Part shown: positions 11,086 through 20,607 of the stretch, piece after piece
How positions within the stretch are numbered: position 1 is the first letter of the stretch
Layout of the letters: each line of letters opens with the position of its first letter
The notes under the pieces: model-generated
Told to the model about the DNA's origin: nothing
Databases searched by the model: none
What the model saw: the letters and a program-made list of their open reading frames with translations, nothing else
Assembly: GCA_028280615.1 (NCBI GenBank)
Contig: JANQLK010000016.1
Coordinates: 186,001-250,000 of the forward strand
Length of the DNA: 64,000 bases
Reading direction: 5' to 3'
Source of the DNA: Woeseiaceae bacterium
GTDB lineage: Bacteria > Pseudomonadota > Gammaproteobacteria > Steroidobacterales > Woeseiaceae
Program-made: the position numbers and the translations under genes

Positions 11086-11805
11086 ATGTCCATACGAATC
11101 GTCCTCGTCGGCACGACCCATCCCGGAAACATCGGCGCCGTCGCGCGTGCCACCAAGAACATGGGCCTCACGGACCTGGCGCTCGTCCAGCCGCGCTATT
11201 TTCCCCACGAGGAAGCGACGGCTCGCGCGTCCGGGGCGGACGACGTGCTCGAGAACGCGACGGTCCACGAAACCCTGGCTGACGCGATCCAGGACTGTGT
11301 GTACGTGGTCGGCGCCAGCGCGCGCTCGCGGGCGATCAACTGGCCTTGCCTGGACGCGCGCGACGCCGCGGCGAGGATGATCGATGAGAGCGCGGCCGGT
11401 ACCGTGGCCTGCGTGTTCGGGCCCGAGAAGACGGGCCTCTGCAATGCCGACCTCGATCACTGCGACACGCTGCTCACGATACCGGCTGATCCCGGGTTCA
11501 GCTCGCTGAATCTGGCAATGGCCGTGCAGGTCGTTACCTACGAGATTCGCGCCGCGCGTTCAGAGAAGCGGCCCGAATACGAATACGATGCGCCGCCCGC
11601 GACGGCCGGTGCGCTTGAGCACTTTTACGAACACCTCGAGCGCGTGATGACCGACGTCGGGTTTCTCGATCCGGACAATCCCCGCCACCTCATGCGACGC
11701 TTGAGACGCCTGTTCATTCGCGCCCGTGTCGACGAGAACGAGGTCAATATCCTTCGCGGCATCCTGACCGCGGTCGAGCGCAAAACCTCAGGAATCGGCA
11801 GGTGA
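11086..11805 (+). CDS. trmJ: tRNA (cytidine/uridine-32-2'-O)-methyltransferase TrmJ
   Basis: 239 residues from the ATG at 11086. SPOUT-fold motifs are all present: LVGTTHPGNIGAVARATKNM at the N-terminus, ACVFGPEKTGLCNADL, and the knot motif GFSSLNLAMAVQVV. TrmJ 2'-O-methylates position 32 of several tRNAs. The divergent gene is suhB, and the cysteine desulfurase gene starts on the last 4 nt of trmJ. A TAGAAT hexamer at 11052-11057 could be the -10 element. Confidence 0.95.
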   Translation: MSIRIVLVGTTHPGNIGAVARATKNMGLTDLALVQPRYFPHEEATARASGADDVLENATVHETLADAIQDCVYVVGASARSRAINWPCLDARDAAARMIDESAAGTVACVFGPEKTGLCNADLDHCDTLLTIPADPGFSSLNLAMAVQVVTYEIRAARSEKRPEYEYDAPPATAGALEHFYEHLERVMTDVGFLDPDNPRHLMRRLRRLFIRARVDENEVNILRGILTAVERKTSGIGR

Positions 11806-12974
11806 CCGAGCAGCGCCCGGTGTATCTCGACTACGCGGCCACGACACCCGTGGACCCGCGCGTCGCGCAGTGCCTGGCAATTCATCTGACACCCGACGGC
11901 GCGTTTGCCAACCCGTCGGCCATCCATGTCGCGGGACGCAAGGCCGCGGAGACCGTGGAAGCCGCGACCGGGCGGATCGCAGAGCTTATTCACTGCGCGC
12001 CGCAAACGCTCGTGTACACATCGGGCGCCACCGAGGCCGACAATCTCGCGATACTGGGCGCGGCGGCGTATCGCGCCGACCGCGGCCGGCACCTCGTCAC
12101 GATGTCCACCGAACACAAGGCCGTGGTCGATGCTTTCCGCGCGCTCGAGAAGCGGGGCTTCGACGTGAGCTGGCTCGAGCCGTCGCGGGACGGGCGGCTG
12201 GATATTGACGATCTCGCGGCGGCGCTTAGGGAAGACACCCAGCTCGTGTCGATCATGCACGTCAACAACGAGACGGGCGTGATCCAGGATATCGATGCGA
12301 TCGGCGCCCTCTGCCGCGATCGGAACGTTCTTTTTCATGTCGACGCGGCGCAGTCGGCGGGCAAGCTCGAGATCGATCTCGGATCGCAGCCCGTGGACCT
12401 GCTGTCGTTGACGGCTCACAAGATGTACGGGCCCAAGGCGATAGGCGCGCTGTATATCGCGGATCGACCGGCTTGTCATGTCGAGCCGCAGCTGTTCGGC
12501 GGCGGGCAGCAGCGGCGCCTGCGCCCGGGCACCTTGCCGGTACCGCTCATCGCGGCGTTCGGCGAGGCCGCGCGAATAGCCGCGGAGTCGATGCGTGAGG
12601 ATCGCGCGCACGTCGAGGCACTGGCGGAGCGCCTCTGGTCCGGGCTGTCGAAGGTCGAAGGCGTGCAGCGCAACGGCAGCAGCGAGCACGGCTGGCCGGG
12701 CATACTCAACGCGAGCGTCGAGGACATCGAGGGCGAAAGCCTGATGCTTGCGCTCGAGCCCGTGTGCGTCGCGACCGGCTCGGCCTGCAACTCGCGCAAC
12801 CAGGAACCGTCCTATGTGCTGCGCGCGCTCGGGTGTAGCGACGAAACGGCCCAGAGTGCCGTTCGATTCAGTTTCGGTCGAATGACCCGGACCGAGGACA
12901 TCGACGTGGCGATCGCACGTTACACGGCTGCCGTCGAGCGGCTCCGCGAACTGGCACCCGGACGTGCGGCTTGA
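11802..12974 (+). CDS. Cysteine desulfurase (IscS/NifS class)
   Basis: 390 residues, GTG start overlapping the trmJ stop. Class V aminotransferase fold: YLDYAATTPVDP, SGATEADNLAI, STEHKAVVD, HVNNETGVIQDID, the PLP-lysine segment LTAHKMYGPKAIGAL, and the catalytic loop ATGSACNSRNQEPSYVLRAL with the active Cys. It removes sulfur from cysteine for Fe-S cluster and thio-modification pathways. It is IscS-like, but the cluster lacks iscR, hscA, hscB and fdx and carries a degenerate scaffold next door, so the symbol iscS is not assigned. Confidence 0.92.
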   Translation: MTEQRPVYLDYAATTPVDPRVAQCLAIHLTPDGAFANPSAIHVAGRKAAETVEAATGRIAELIHCAPQTLVYTSGATEADNLAILGAAAYRADRGRHLVTMSTEHKAVVDAFRALEKRGFDVSWLEPSRDGRLDIDDLAAALREDTQLVSIMHVNNETGVIQDIDAIGALCRDRNVLFHVDAAQSAGKLEIDLGSQPVDLLSLTAHKMYGPKAIGALYIADRPACHVEPQLFGGGQQRRLRPGTLPVPLIAAFGEAARIAAESMREDRAHVEALAERLWSGLSKVEGVQRNGSSEHGWPGILNASVEDIEGESLMLALEPVCVATGSACNSRNQEPSYVLRALGCSDETAQSAVRFSFGRMTRTEDIDVAIARYTAAVERLRELAPGRAA

Positions 12975-13342
12975 CGCAGGACCCCTACAGTGAAGCGGTG
13001 CGCCTAAGGTTCGCCGACCCCGCGCATGCGGGCGCGCTCGATGACGGTGTACGCGTGCTCGTGGAGTCGCAGGGTGTACGCGTCGAACTGTCCGCCGCCG
13101 TGAGCGACGCGCGCCTCGAGACGCTTCGCTTCCGCGCCTGGGCATGCCCGCACCTGATCGCGGCCGCGGAGGCCTTCTGCGCCGCCTTCGAGGGTCGAGA
13201 CGTGGCCGAGCTTGAGTCTTTCAGCGGCGCCCCAATATCGGAAAATCTGGATATACCGGTGCAGAAGGCAGGCCGTATACTCGTACTCGAGGATGCGGTA
13301 CGTTCACTGTATGCCGCGCTGACGGGCGCCCGGCAGGAATAG
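12971..13342 (+). CDS. Degenerate IscU/NifU-like scaffold protein
   Basis: 123 residues, TTG start overlapping the desulfurase stop (TTGA). The pattern follows Isc[21 protein letters not shown] corresponds to the segment around IscU Cys63, and [16 protein letters not shown] to the segment around Cys106. In this protein the Cys63 equivalent is present, the Cys106 equivalent is replaced (KAG where IscU has HCS), and the first ligand Cys with its nearby Asp is missing. It is therefore unlikely to hold a [2Fe-2S] cluster as IscU does. Position between a desulfurase and an IscA-type protein supports a role in Fe-S or sulfur transfer. Confidence 0.7.
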   Translation: MTQDPYSEAVRLRFADPAHAGALDDGVRVLVESQGVRVELSAAVSDARLETLRFRAWACPHLIAAAEAFCAAFEGRDVAELESFSGAPISENLDIPVQKAGRILVLEDAVRSLYAALTGARQE

Positions 13343-13356
13343 AACTCGAGGCAAAC

Positions 13357-13680
13357 ATGGCAATTTCACTGACGGACTCCGCGGCAGATCGCGTACGGAC
13401 CTATCTCGAGGCTCGCGGCGATGGCGTGGGCTTGAGGCTCGGCGTCACCCAAACCGGCTGTTCGGGCTACTCCTACGTCATCAATTATGCCGAGGACATT
13501 GCCGCGAACGACGTCGTTTTCGAGGACAAAGGCGTCAAGGTCGTCGTCGATCCGGAGGCGCTCGCGCTGATCGACGGCACCGAGGTCGATTTTGTCAAAA
13601 ACGGCCTCAACGAGGCCTTCAGCTTCCGCAACCCCAACGTGACGGGCGAGTGCGGCTGCGGCGAAAGTTTCAATATCTGA
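13357..13680 (+). CDS. IscA/ErpA-type iron-sulfur carrier (HesB family)
   Basis: 107 residues. The three conserved cysteines of A-type carriers are present: [12 protein letters not shown] about residue 35 and the C-terminal CGCGESF. It starts [13 protein letters not shown], as typical IscA proteins do. A-type carriers accept clusters from a scaffold and hand them to apoproteins. It follows the degenerate scaffold by 14 nt, probably in one operon from trmJ. IscA and ErpA cannot be separated with certainty by eye. Confidence 0.92.
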   Translation: MAISLTDSAADRVRTYLEARGDGVGLRLGVTQTGCSGYSYVINYAEDIAANDVVFEDKGVKVVVDPEALALIDGTEVDFVKNGLNEAFSFRNPNVTGECGCGESFNI

Positions 13681-13694
13681 TCACGCGCAACGCG

Positions 13695-13723
13695 TTGCCC
13701 ACCCTGTATTAGCCGCGTAAAAT
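13695..13723 (+). promoter_or_regulatory. Predicted sigma-70 promoter of ndk
   Basis: TTGCCC (13695-13700) and TAAAAT (13718-13723) are separated by exactly 17 nt, in the 140-bp gap between the A-type carrier and ndk. This would start transcription near 13730, giving a leader of about 90 nt. The match is good but unconfirmed. Confidence 0.45.
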
Positions 13724-13820
13724 CGGGGGTTTACGCTCGCCGGTCGATAGTCAGGGAATGCCCTTGGCCGTCGTACCCGCGGCCTCGATATTTGGCGCTT
13801 CACTGATAAGGAACTCCGCA

Positions 13821-14249
13821 ATGGCTGTTGAGCAGACGCTCTCCATCATCAAGCCCGATGGCGTACAGAAAAACCTGATTGGCGAGATCTACTCGCGCTT
13901 CGAGAAGGCCGGTCTCCGGGTAGTCGCAGCGAAGATGCTGCACCTCCGCCAGGAGCAGGCCGAGGGCTTCTACGCCGTGCACAAGGAGCGGCCGTTCTTC
14001 TCAGACCTCGTCCGCTACATGACCTCCGGTCCCGTGATGGTCCAGGCGCTCGAGGGAGAGGACGCCATCGCGAAGAATCGTGAAATCATGGGCGCGACCA
14101 ATCCGGCCGAAGCGGACGCCGGGACGATCCGCGCCGACTTCGCCGACAGCATCGAAGAGAACATCGTGCACGGTTCCGACGCGGCCGACACCGCGTCTAC
14201 CGAGATCGCCTTCTTCTTCGAAGACGGTGTTTGTCCGCGGACGCGGTAA
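13821..14249 (+). CDS. ndk: Nucleoside diphosphate kinase
   Basis: 142 residues from the ATG at 13821 ([18 protein letters not shown]). Active-site His lies in ENIVHGSDA, and other family segments are [17 protein letters not shown] and [14 protein letters not shown]. It moves gamma-phosphate between nucleoside triphosphates and diphosphates through a phospho-His. It opens the ndk-rlmN-pilW-rodZ-hisS-yfgM-bamB-der block. Confidence 0.98.
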   Translation: MAVEQTLSIIKPDGVQKNLIGEIYSRFEKAGLRVVAAKMLHLRQEQAEGFYAVHKERPFFSDLVRYMTSGPVMVQALEGEDAIAKNREIMGATNPAEADAGTIRADFADSIEENIVHGSDAADTASTEIAFFFEDGVCPRTR

Positions 14250-14263
14250 CACCCGACAGCGCA

Positions 14264-15400
14264 ATGAGCCCGCCCACCGACATGCAGCCGCAAAGCAGGA
14301 CCAACCTGCTGGGCATGCCCGTGGGCGAGCTCGAGGGCTATTTCGATTCGCTCGGCGAGAAGCCTTATCGCGCACGCCAGCTCGCGCAGTGGATTCACCA
14401 GCGCGGCGTCGTCGATTTCAACGCGATGACGGACTTGTCGAAGGCGCTCAGGCAGAAACTCGTAGAGACCGCGACGGTCGGCCTGCCGGAGTGCCTGTCG
14501 CGGCACGAGTCGGCGGACGGCACGGTCAAATGGCTGTTCGCCAGCGGTTCGGGCCAGGCCATCGAGACCGTGTTCATCCCCGAGGCTACGCGCGGCACGC
14601 TGTGCATTTCATCGCAGGTCGGCTGCGCGCTCGACTGCGCGTTTTGTGCAACCGGCGCACAGGGTTTCAACCGCAATCTCGATGCGGCCGAGATCGTGGG
14701 CCAGGTCTATTTCGCGATTGCCGACCTGCCGCGACGCGACAACGGTGAGCCCGCCGTGACCAACGTCGTGTTCATGGGCATGGGCGAGCCGCTGGCCAAC
14801 TACCGCAGCGTGCTGCCCGCGGCTCGCCTTTTGCTGTCGGACTACGCCTACGGGCTGTCGCGCCGGCGCGTGACCATCAGTACCTCCGGCATCGTGCCGC
14901 ACATCGACCGGCTTGGCGACGACTGCAACGTGTCCCTGGCCGTGTCACTGCATGCGCCGAACGACGAGCTCCGCGATCGCCTGGTACCGATCAACAAGCT
15001 GCACCCGATCGACGCGCTGCTCGACAGCTGCTGGCGGTATGCGGCCAAGCACTCGAACCGCTTCATCACGTTCGAGTACGTCATGCTCTGCGGCGTCAAC
15101 GATACCCTGGCTCACGCCGATGAGCTGGCATCGCTGCTCGTGGGCAAGCCTGCGAAAGTCAACCTGATTCCGTTCAATCCGTTCGACGGCAACGAGTTTC
15201 GCCGCTCGGCGTCCGGCACGATCCGCGCGTTTCAGGAGCGGCTGCGCCGCCGCGATCTCGTCGTAACCACGCGCAAGACGCGCGGCGAGGACATCAGCGC
15301 GGCCTGCGGACAGCTCGCGGGCAAGGTGAGCGACCGGGTGAAGGTGCGGCTTGGCGAGAAGACGATGCGCGACAAGACCGCGCGGGCCGCGACGGCATGA
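14264..15400 (+). CDS. rlmN: Dual-specificity 23S rRNA/tRNA adenine-C2 methyltransferase RlmN
   Basis: 378 residues from the ATG at 14264; a TTG at 14231 would overlap ndk and is less likely. Radical-SAM cysteines are in [12 protein letters not shown], the SAM-site segment is [11 protein letters not shown], and the resolving Cys is in the C-terminal motif [10 protein letters not shown]. It methylates C2 of A2503 in 23S rRNA and A37 in some tRNAs. It stands in its usual place after ndk. Confidence 0.97.
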   Translation: MSPPTDMQPQSRTNLLGMPVGELEGYFDSLGEKPYRARQLAQWIHQRGVVDFNAMTDLSKALRQKLVETATVGLPECLSRHESADGTVKWLFASGSGQAIETVFIPEATRGTLCISSQVGCALDCAFCATGAQGFNRNLDAAEIVGQVYFAIADLPRRDNGEPAVTNVVFMGMGEPLANYRSVLPAARLLLSDYAYGLSRRRVTISTSGIVPHIDRLGDDCNVSLAVSLHAPNDELRDRLVPINKLHPIDALLDSCWRYAAKHSNRFITFEYVMLCGVNDTLAHADELASLLVGKPAKVNLIPFNPFDGNEFRRSASGTIRAFQERLRRRDLVVTTRKTRGEDISAACGQLAGKVSDRVKVRLGEKTMRDKTARAATA

Positions 15401-15446
15401 GCGCGGTCCGGACCGTGAGCGACGGCATAGCCGGGGGGGCAAGCCA

Positions 15447-16223
15447 ATGAATCGCAAGCACCAATTTCACGCCGCGGCGCTGACCCTGTGGCTGGCCGCG
15501 GTATCGGCTTTGGCCGGCTGCGTGTCGACGACGACCGGGGCGCCGGCGTCGGTGGCCGACAACAGCGACGCCGCGGGCGCGAATTTTCAGCTCGGCATTC
15601 GCTACTTTCGCAACGGCAGATACGAACTCGCGCGTGATCGCCTGATCCTGTCGACCGAACTCGACGGCACGGAAGCGCTGGTCTGGTCGACGCTCGGTAT
15701 GACCTACGAGCGCCTCGACAACATGCGGCTGGCCGAGGAGTCGCACAACAAGGCGATCCGTCTCGCGCCGCGCAATTTCGACGTGCAGAACGCCTACGCG
15801 ATCTTCTTGTGTAACCAGCGTCGTTTCGACGACGCGAAGCGGCAGTTCGACCGCTCGATCTCGGCGAGCACCAACGACAATCCCGAGATCATGGCAACCA
15901 ACGCCGGTGTCTGCCTGTCACAGGCCGCCGACTACGAGGCGGCCGAGAGCTACTTCCGGCAGGCGCTCGAGGCCAAGCCCTCGCACGCCGAGGCGCTCAT
16001 CCAGATGGCCGCGCTGAAGCACCGCACGGGCGACAACCTGGGCGCACGCGCGTTCCTGCAGCGCTACCGGGCCCAGCATCCCTCGACGGCGCCGGTCCTG
16101 TATCTCTGCGTGCTGATCGAGCAGGACCTCGGTGACAAGCGCGCGCAGGCCGCCTGCGAAAACGAGCTCTTGAGAGATCATCCATCGTCTCCCGAGGCGC
16201 GGCAGATCTTGAACTCGCCGTAA
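15447..16223 (+). CDS. pilW: Type IV pilus biogenesis lipoprotein PilW/PilF (TPR)
   Basis: 258 residues from the ATG at 15447. The lipoprotein signal ends in ALAGC (lipobox, Cys about residue 24). Several TPR units follow (NFQLGIRYFRNGRYELARD, ALVWSTLGMTYERLDN, NAYAIFLCNQRRFDDAK, YFRQALEAKPSHAEAL). PilW/PilF is the outer-membrane pilotin that assembles the PilQ secretin. Gene position between rlmN and rodZ is the standard location in gammaproteobacteria. Confidence 0.92.
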   Translation: MNRKHQFHAAALTLWLAAVSALAGCVSTTTGAPASVADNSDAAGANFQLGIRYFRNGRYELARDRLILSTELDGTEALVWSTLGMTYERLDNMRLAEESHNKAIRLAPRNFDVQNAYAIFLCNQRRFDDAKRQFDRSISASTNDNPEIMATNAGVCLSQAADYEAAESYFRQALEAKPSHAEALIQMAALKHRTGDNLGARAFLQRYRAQHPSTAPVLYLCVLIEQDLGDKRAQAACENELLRDHPSSPEARQILNSP

Positions 16224-16231
16224 CGCGACGC

Positions 16232-17245
16232 ATGAACGAAACGTCCGACAACAAAGACGACCGCGAGGACGCTGCCAGCGCGCCCGGCGACGACGCCGCG
16301 GAAGAACCGGCTGAGAAGTCCGCGGGGGAGTCGGCCGACAAGTCTGCGCGAGAGTTGGCGGAGGACGCCGCGGAGGAATCGGCAGAGCAATCGGCGCAAC
16401 CGGTCGCCGGCGAACGCCTGGCGGCGGCGCGCCGCGAGCAGCAGATCTCGGTCGATGAAGTCGCCAAGGAACTGCATCTCGACGAGCCCAAGGTCCGGGC
16501 GCTCGAAAGAAACCAGTTCGAGTCCCTGGGTGCGCCCGTGTTCGCCAGAGGGCACCTGCGGAAGTACGCCCTGCTCGTCGGCATCAGCGTCGACGAGGCC
16601 ATCGCGGAGTACGAGGCGCTCAACCAGGCGCCGGATGATCTGCCGGTCGTCGGACTGTCCGGCCGGGCACCGCGCGACGTCGCGCCGGGCCCCTGGCTGG
16701 CCCTGGTCGCCATCGCGCTGGTCTTAGGGTTAGCCTACTGGTGGTTCTTCGTACGCGAGCCCGCGGCGCCCGGGCCTGCAACCGACCCGGCCGCCGACAC
16801 CGAGCTGGCCGCGCCGTCCGCAAGCACCGCGCCTCCTGAAGCCGCGGGACAGGCGGGCGATGCGGCGGACGAAGAAGAGGATACGGCGGAGGAGGAGACG
16901 AGCGAGGATCGGCCGGCGGACGTTCCGAGCGACGACCCACCGGAGGCGCAGGCCGAGATCGTCGAGCCGGCGCCCGAGGCGATCCCGGTCGCCGAAGGCC
17001 AGTCGACGCTGACCATTCGATTCAGCGGCGATTGCTGGACCGAAGTGACCGACGCCCGCGGCGAGCGCCTGTTCTTCGATCTCGGCCGCGAGGGCCGCAC
17101 GTCGAATCTCGTCGGCACCCCGCCGTTCTCGGTCGTGGTCGGCGATGCCGACAACGTGAGCATGGCCCTCGACGGCGAGGCCTACGACATACCCGCCGCC
17201 GCACGCAGCGGCCGCACCGCGCGCCTGACGATCGCAACCCGCTAG
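16232..17245 (+). CDS. rodZ: Cytoskeleton protein RodZ-like
   Basis: 337 residues. A low-complexity Glu/Ser/Ala stretch (about residues 10-60) precedes an HTH domain (GERLAAARREQQISVDEVAK, RGHLRKYALLVG), a single membrane helix (WLALVAIALVLGLAYWWFFV about 155-174), an acidic Ala/Pro-rich linker, and a C-terminal beta domain (TIRFSGDCWTEVTDARGERL). RodZ ties MreB filaments to the membrane and holds rod shape. The HTH-TM-beta layout and gene order make the call firm. Confidence 0.92.
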   Translation: MNETSDNKDDREDAASAPGDDAAEEPAEKSAGESADKSARELAEDAAEESAEQSAQPVAGERLAAARREQQISVDEVAKELHLDEPKVRALERNQFESLGAPVFARGHLRKYALLVGISVDEAIAEYEALNQAPDDLPVVGLSGRAPRDVAPGPWLALVAIALVLGLAYWWFFVREPAAPGPATDPAADTELAAPSASTAPPEAAGQAGDAADEEEDTAEEETSEDRPADVPSDDPPEAQAEIVEPAPEAIPVAEGQSTLTIRFSGDCWTEVTDARGERLFFDLGREGRTSNLVGTPPFSVVVGDADNVSMALDGEAYDIPAAARSGRTARLTIATR

Positions 17246-17263
17246 AAGCCGATTCCAGACACC

Positions 17264-18562
17264 GTGAAACCCAAACCTGTCAAAGGCATGAACGACATCC
17301 TGCCCGGCGTCTCGGCGACCTGGCAGTACCTCGAAGGCGTCGTGCGCGAGATCGTTACGTCCTATGGCTACGACGAGATTCGCCTGCCGCTCCTCGAGCA
17401 AACCGAGCTGTTCAAACGCTCCATCGGCGAAGTCACCGACATCGTCGAGAAAGAGATGTATACCTTCGAGGACCGCGGCGGCGAAAGCCTGACGCTCAGG
17501 CCCGAAGCGACGGCCGGGATGGTGCGCGCCGGAATCAGCAACGGCCTGCTGCACAACCAGCGGCAGAAGCTCTGGACGGCCGGGCCGATGTTCCGCCGGG
17601 AACGGCCGCAGCGAGGCCGTTACCGGCAGTTCCACCAGTTCGATGTCGAGGCACTGGGATTCGACGGACCCGACGTGGATGCTGAGCTCATCATCATGAG
17701 CTCCCGAATATGGTCACGATTGGGCATATCCCGCCTCCGACTCGAGATCAACTCCCTGGGAACCTCGGCTGCACGCGCGCGCTACCGTGAGACGCTGGTC
17801 GAGTATTTCTCCAACGTGAAAGATCAGCTCGATCGGGATAGTATTCGCCGCCTCGACCAGAACCCGCTGCGGATTCTGGACAGCAAGAATCCCGAGATGC
17901 AGCCGCTCATCGAGGCGGCGCCCGTGATGCTTGACCACCTGGATGCCGAGTCTTCCGAGCATTTCGACGCGCTCCGCGAGTTGCTGGATGCGGCCGGCGT
18001 GGCCTACAGCGTGAATCCGAGACTCGTACGCGGGCTGGACTATTACAGCCGCACGGTCTTCGAGTGGGTAACCGATGCGCTGGGCTCGCAGGGTGCCGTT
18101 TGCTCGGGCGGACGCTACGACGGGCTCGTGGAAAGGCTCGGTGGGCGGCCGACCCCGGCGATCGGCTGGGCCATGGGCATCGAGCGCTTCGTGGATCTCT
18201 ACGAGGCATGCGGCGGCAAGACGCCGGACGCGGTGGCGGACGCGTACGTCGTCGCCGTGGGAGACGGCGCGCTTGTCGAGGCGTTCGCGATGGCCGAAGA
18301 CTTGAGGGATCGTATCCCGGACGTCCGGGTCGAAGTGAACCTGGGCGGCGGCAGCTTCAAGTCGCAATTGAAGCGTGCCGACAGGAGCAATGCGACGTTC
18401 GCTCTGATACTGGGCGAGCAGGAAATCGAGGGTCACAGCGTCGGCGTGAAGCCGTTGCGAAGTGGCGGGGAACAGATCAGCGTGCCGCGAGACGAACTCG
18501 CCACCACGCTGGGCACATTGATGGCAAACGAGGCGCCGGCGGAACGCCGGGGCGACGAGTAA
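17264..18562 (+). CDS. hisS: Histidyl-tRNA synthetase
   Basis: 432 residues, GTG start. Class II synthetase motifs: KGMNDILPG at the N-terminus, LRPEATAGMVRAGI (motif 2 region), FRRERPQRGRYRQFHQFD, and the histidine-binding GLDYYSRTVFEW. A C-terminal anticodon-binding domain follows (about residue 330 on). In most gammaproteobacteria ispG lies directly upstream of hisS; here hisS follows rodZ with an 18-nt gap and no room for it. Confidence 0.98.
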   Translation: MKPKPVKGMNDILPGVSATWQYLEGVVREIVTSYGYDEIRLPLLEQTELFKRSIGEVTDIVEKEMYTFEDRGGESLTLRPEATAGMVRAGISNGLLHNQRQKLWTAGPMFRRERPQRGRYRQFHQFDVEALGFDGPDVDAELIIMSSRIWSRLGISRLRLEINSLGTSAARARYRETLVEYFSNVKDQLDRDSIRRLDQNPLRILDSKNPEMQPLIEAAPVMLDHLDAESSEHFDALRELLDAAGVAYSVNPRLVRGLDYYSRTVFEWVTDALGSQGAVCSGGRYDGLVERLGGRPTPAIGWAMGIERFVDLYEACGGKTPDAVADAYVVAVGDGALVEAFAMAEDLRDRIPDVRVEVNLGGGSFKSQLKRADRSNATFALILGEQEIEGHSVGVKPLRSGGEQISVPRDELATTLGTLMANEAPAERRGDE

Positions 18563-18574
18563 GGGTTCAAGGCA

Positions 18575-19336
18575 GTGGACGATCTACTTTCGGAAAAGGA
18601 ACAAATCGACAAGATGCGGGCATGGTGGTCCGACAACGGCAGCTATGTCATCACGGGGCTCGCCGTCAGCATCCTTGGCGTGTTCGGCTACAACTACTAC
18701 GAGAATACAGAGCGCGAGGCGGACTACCAGGCGTCCGGCATCTACGACGCGCTGACCGACGTCGTCGTCGACGGCGATGTCGCCGATGCCGAGGCCCTTG
18801 CCGAGCAGCTCGAGGCCGGCTACGGCGAGAGCAACTACCTCGTGCAGGCGCGGCTGGCGATGGCGCGCATGTACATGGACCAGAACCGGGACGAAGATGC
18901 GGCCGAGAGCCTGCGCGCCATCCTGTCGATGGATACCGACGAGGAGTTCAAGGACATCGCGCGTATCCGTCTCGCCAAAGTCCTCCTGTATCAGGACAAG
19001 CCGGAAGAGGTCGTGGATCTCGTCGGCGGTCGTGAAGACGGCGCCTTTGCAGAGCGCTACGCCGACGTGCTCGGCGATGCCTACGTCGCCCTCGAGCGGC
19101 CCGAGGACGCGCGTCTGGCCTACCAGCGCGCGCTGTTCGAGACGGGCTCGGGCGCGACGGTCGATCAGGACTTCGTGCAGCTCAAGCTGCTGGACCTGCC
19201 CGTCGAAGCCGTGCCCGGCCTCTCGGAGGAACCCCTCATCGAGGAGGCGGCGGACGATCTGGCGACGGATGGCGCCGCGGACACGGCCGACGACGGCGCC
19301 GAGCCCGCTGCTGCGGCGGAAGAGGTCGACGAATGA
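18575..19336 (+). CDS. yfgM: YfgM family tetratricopeptide membrane protein
   Basis: 253 residues, GTG start. The N-terminal segment SEKEQIDKMRAWWSDNGSYV and membrane helix (ITGLAVSILGVFGYNYY) are typical of YfgM, followed by TPR repeats (VQARLAMARMYMDQNRDEDA, ARIRLAKVLLYQDKPEEV). YfgM is a periplasmic-facing chaperone partner of SecYEG/PpiD. The last 40 residues are low-complexity Ala/Asp/Glu. Its stop overlaps the bamB start by 4 nt. Confidence 0.93.
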   Translation: MDDLLSEKEQIDKMRAWWSDNGSYVITGLAVSILGVFGYNYYENTEREADYQASGIYDALTDVVVDGDVADAEALAEQLEAGYGESNYLVQARLAMARMYMDQNRDEDAAESLRAILSMDTDEEFKDIARIRLAKVLLYQDKPEEVVDLVGGREDGAFAERYADVLGDAYVALERPEDARLAYQRALFETGSGATVDQDFVQLKLLDLPVEAVPGLSEEPLIEEAADDLATDGAADTADDGAEPAAAAEEVDE

Positions 19337-20544
19337 TCCACGCCCGGCAACTGCTGGCGTTGCTGCTCGCAGCCGCGGTGCTCGGCGGTTGCGGTCTGTT
19401 CGGCGACAAGGACGAGGAAAACCTGAAGCCGGCCGCACTGCTCGACTTCGAGCCGCAGCTTCGTGTCCGCAAGGTGTGGGACGCGGGTCTCGGCGACAAG
19501 GCCGAGTACCTGAGGCTGGGCCTTAGGCCCGCCGGAGACGGTCGTCGCATCTATGCGGCAAGTGTCGACGGCAAAGTCTCGGCCTTCGATCCCGACAACG
19601 GCCGCCGTCTTTGGCAAACAAAGCTCGATGTTCCCGTGACCGCGGGGCCCGGCGTCGGCGAAGACACGGTCGTGGTCATCGGCGTCGACGGTGAGGTCAT
19701 CGCGCTCGATGCCGGGGACGGCAGCGAACGCTGGCGGGTACTCGCAGCCGCCGAGTCGGTCGCGCCGCCCGTCGTCGCCGACGACCTCGTGTTCGTGCAG
19801 ACCGCCGACAACCGCTTGCGCGCGCTCAAGCGCTTCGACGGCGAACTCGAGTGGGAAATCATTCAGACCCTGCCGGTCCTGACCATGCGCGGTTCGTCGC
19901 CGCCGCTCGTCGTCGGCAACGACGTCGTGGCGGGATTCGACAACGGCCGCGTCGTGTCGGTGGATATGCTGAGTGGCGACGTCAACTGGGAGTCGCTTCT
20001 GTCGCCCGCGTCGGGCCGCTCCGATCTCGAACGGCTGGCCGACGTCGACGGCGTCATGACGGCCGTCGGCCAGGACATCTACGCCGCCGGCTACCAGGGC
20101 CGCGTCACGTCGCTGGCCGCGGAGTCCGGGCAACAGCTCTGGGGACAGGAGATCTCGACCTACGTCGGCGTCAGCGCCGACTGGAACAGCGTCTACACGG
20201 TAAACGACACGGGCGTGCTGATCGGCCTCGCGCGCCGTAACGGCGCGGAGGAGTGGCGCCAGGACGCGTTGCTCAGGCGCGAGCCGACGCTGCCGGTGCC
20301 GTTTCGAACCGCGGTCGTCGCCGCCGACTTCGAGGGCTACGTTCACTTTTTCAGCAACGCCAGCGGCGAGCCGCTGGCGCGGATGCGCTTCGGCAAGTCG
20401 CCGATTACGAGCGCCCCGGTCGTTCTGGGCACGCTGCTGTACGTCCAGAGCGACAGCGGGTCGCTGGCCGCATACGAAGTCGTCGAACCCGAGCGGGGGC
20501 CGAACCGCGCGCCCGACATCGCAGAAGGACAGCCCGGCACGTAG
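19333..20544 (+). CDS. bamB: Outer-membrane assembly lipoprotein BamB
   Basis: 403 residues, ATG start overlapping the yfgM stop. A lipoprotein signal ends in VLGGC (Cys about residue 20). The rest is a PQQ-like beta-propeller with recurring blade motifs (GKVSAFDPDNGRRLWQ, GEVIALDAGDGSERWR, GRVVSVDMLSGDVNWES, GRVTSLAAESGQQLWG). BamB is the propeller subunit of the BAM complex that inserts outer-membrane beta-barrels. It is in its standard place before der. Confidence 0.96.
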   Translation: MIHARQLLALLLAAAVLGGCGLFGDKDEENLKPAALLDFEPQLRVRKVWDAGLGDKAEYLRLGLRPAGDGRRIYAASVDGKVSAFDPDNGRRLWQTKLDVPVTAGPGVGEDTVVVIGVDGEVIALDAGDGSERWRVLAAAESVAPPVVADDLVFVQTADNRLRALKRFDGELEWEIIQTLPVLTMRGSSPPLVVGNDVVAGFDNGRVVSVDMLSGDVNWESLLSPASGRSDLERLADVDGVMTAVGQDIYAAGYQGRVTSLAAESGQQLWGQEISTYVGVSADWNSVYTVNDTGVLIGLARRNGAEEWRQDALLRREPTLPVPFRTAVVAADFEGYVHFFSNASGEPLARMRFGKSPITSAPVVLGTLLYVQSDSGSLAAYEVVEPERGPNRAPDIAEGQPGT

Positions 20545-20607
20545 GTGTCGTGCCCAGGGTCTGTTACCACTATGTCGGTGAACCCTGGCGGAGGTCCCGG
20601 TCGATCC

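Noticed and set aside
13684..13697. GCAACGCGTTGC palindrome after the A-type carrier as a terminator
   Set aside because: Short stem without a T-tract, overlapping the predicted ndk promoter; not strong enough to call.
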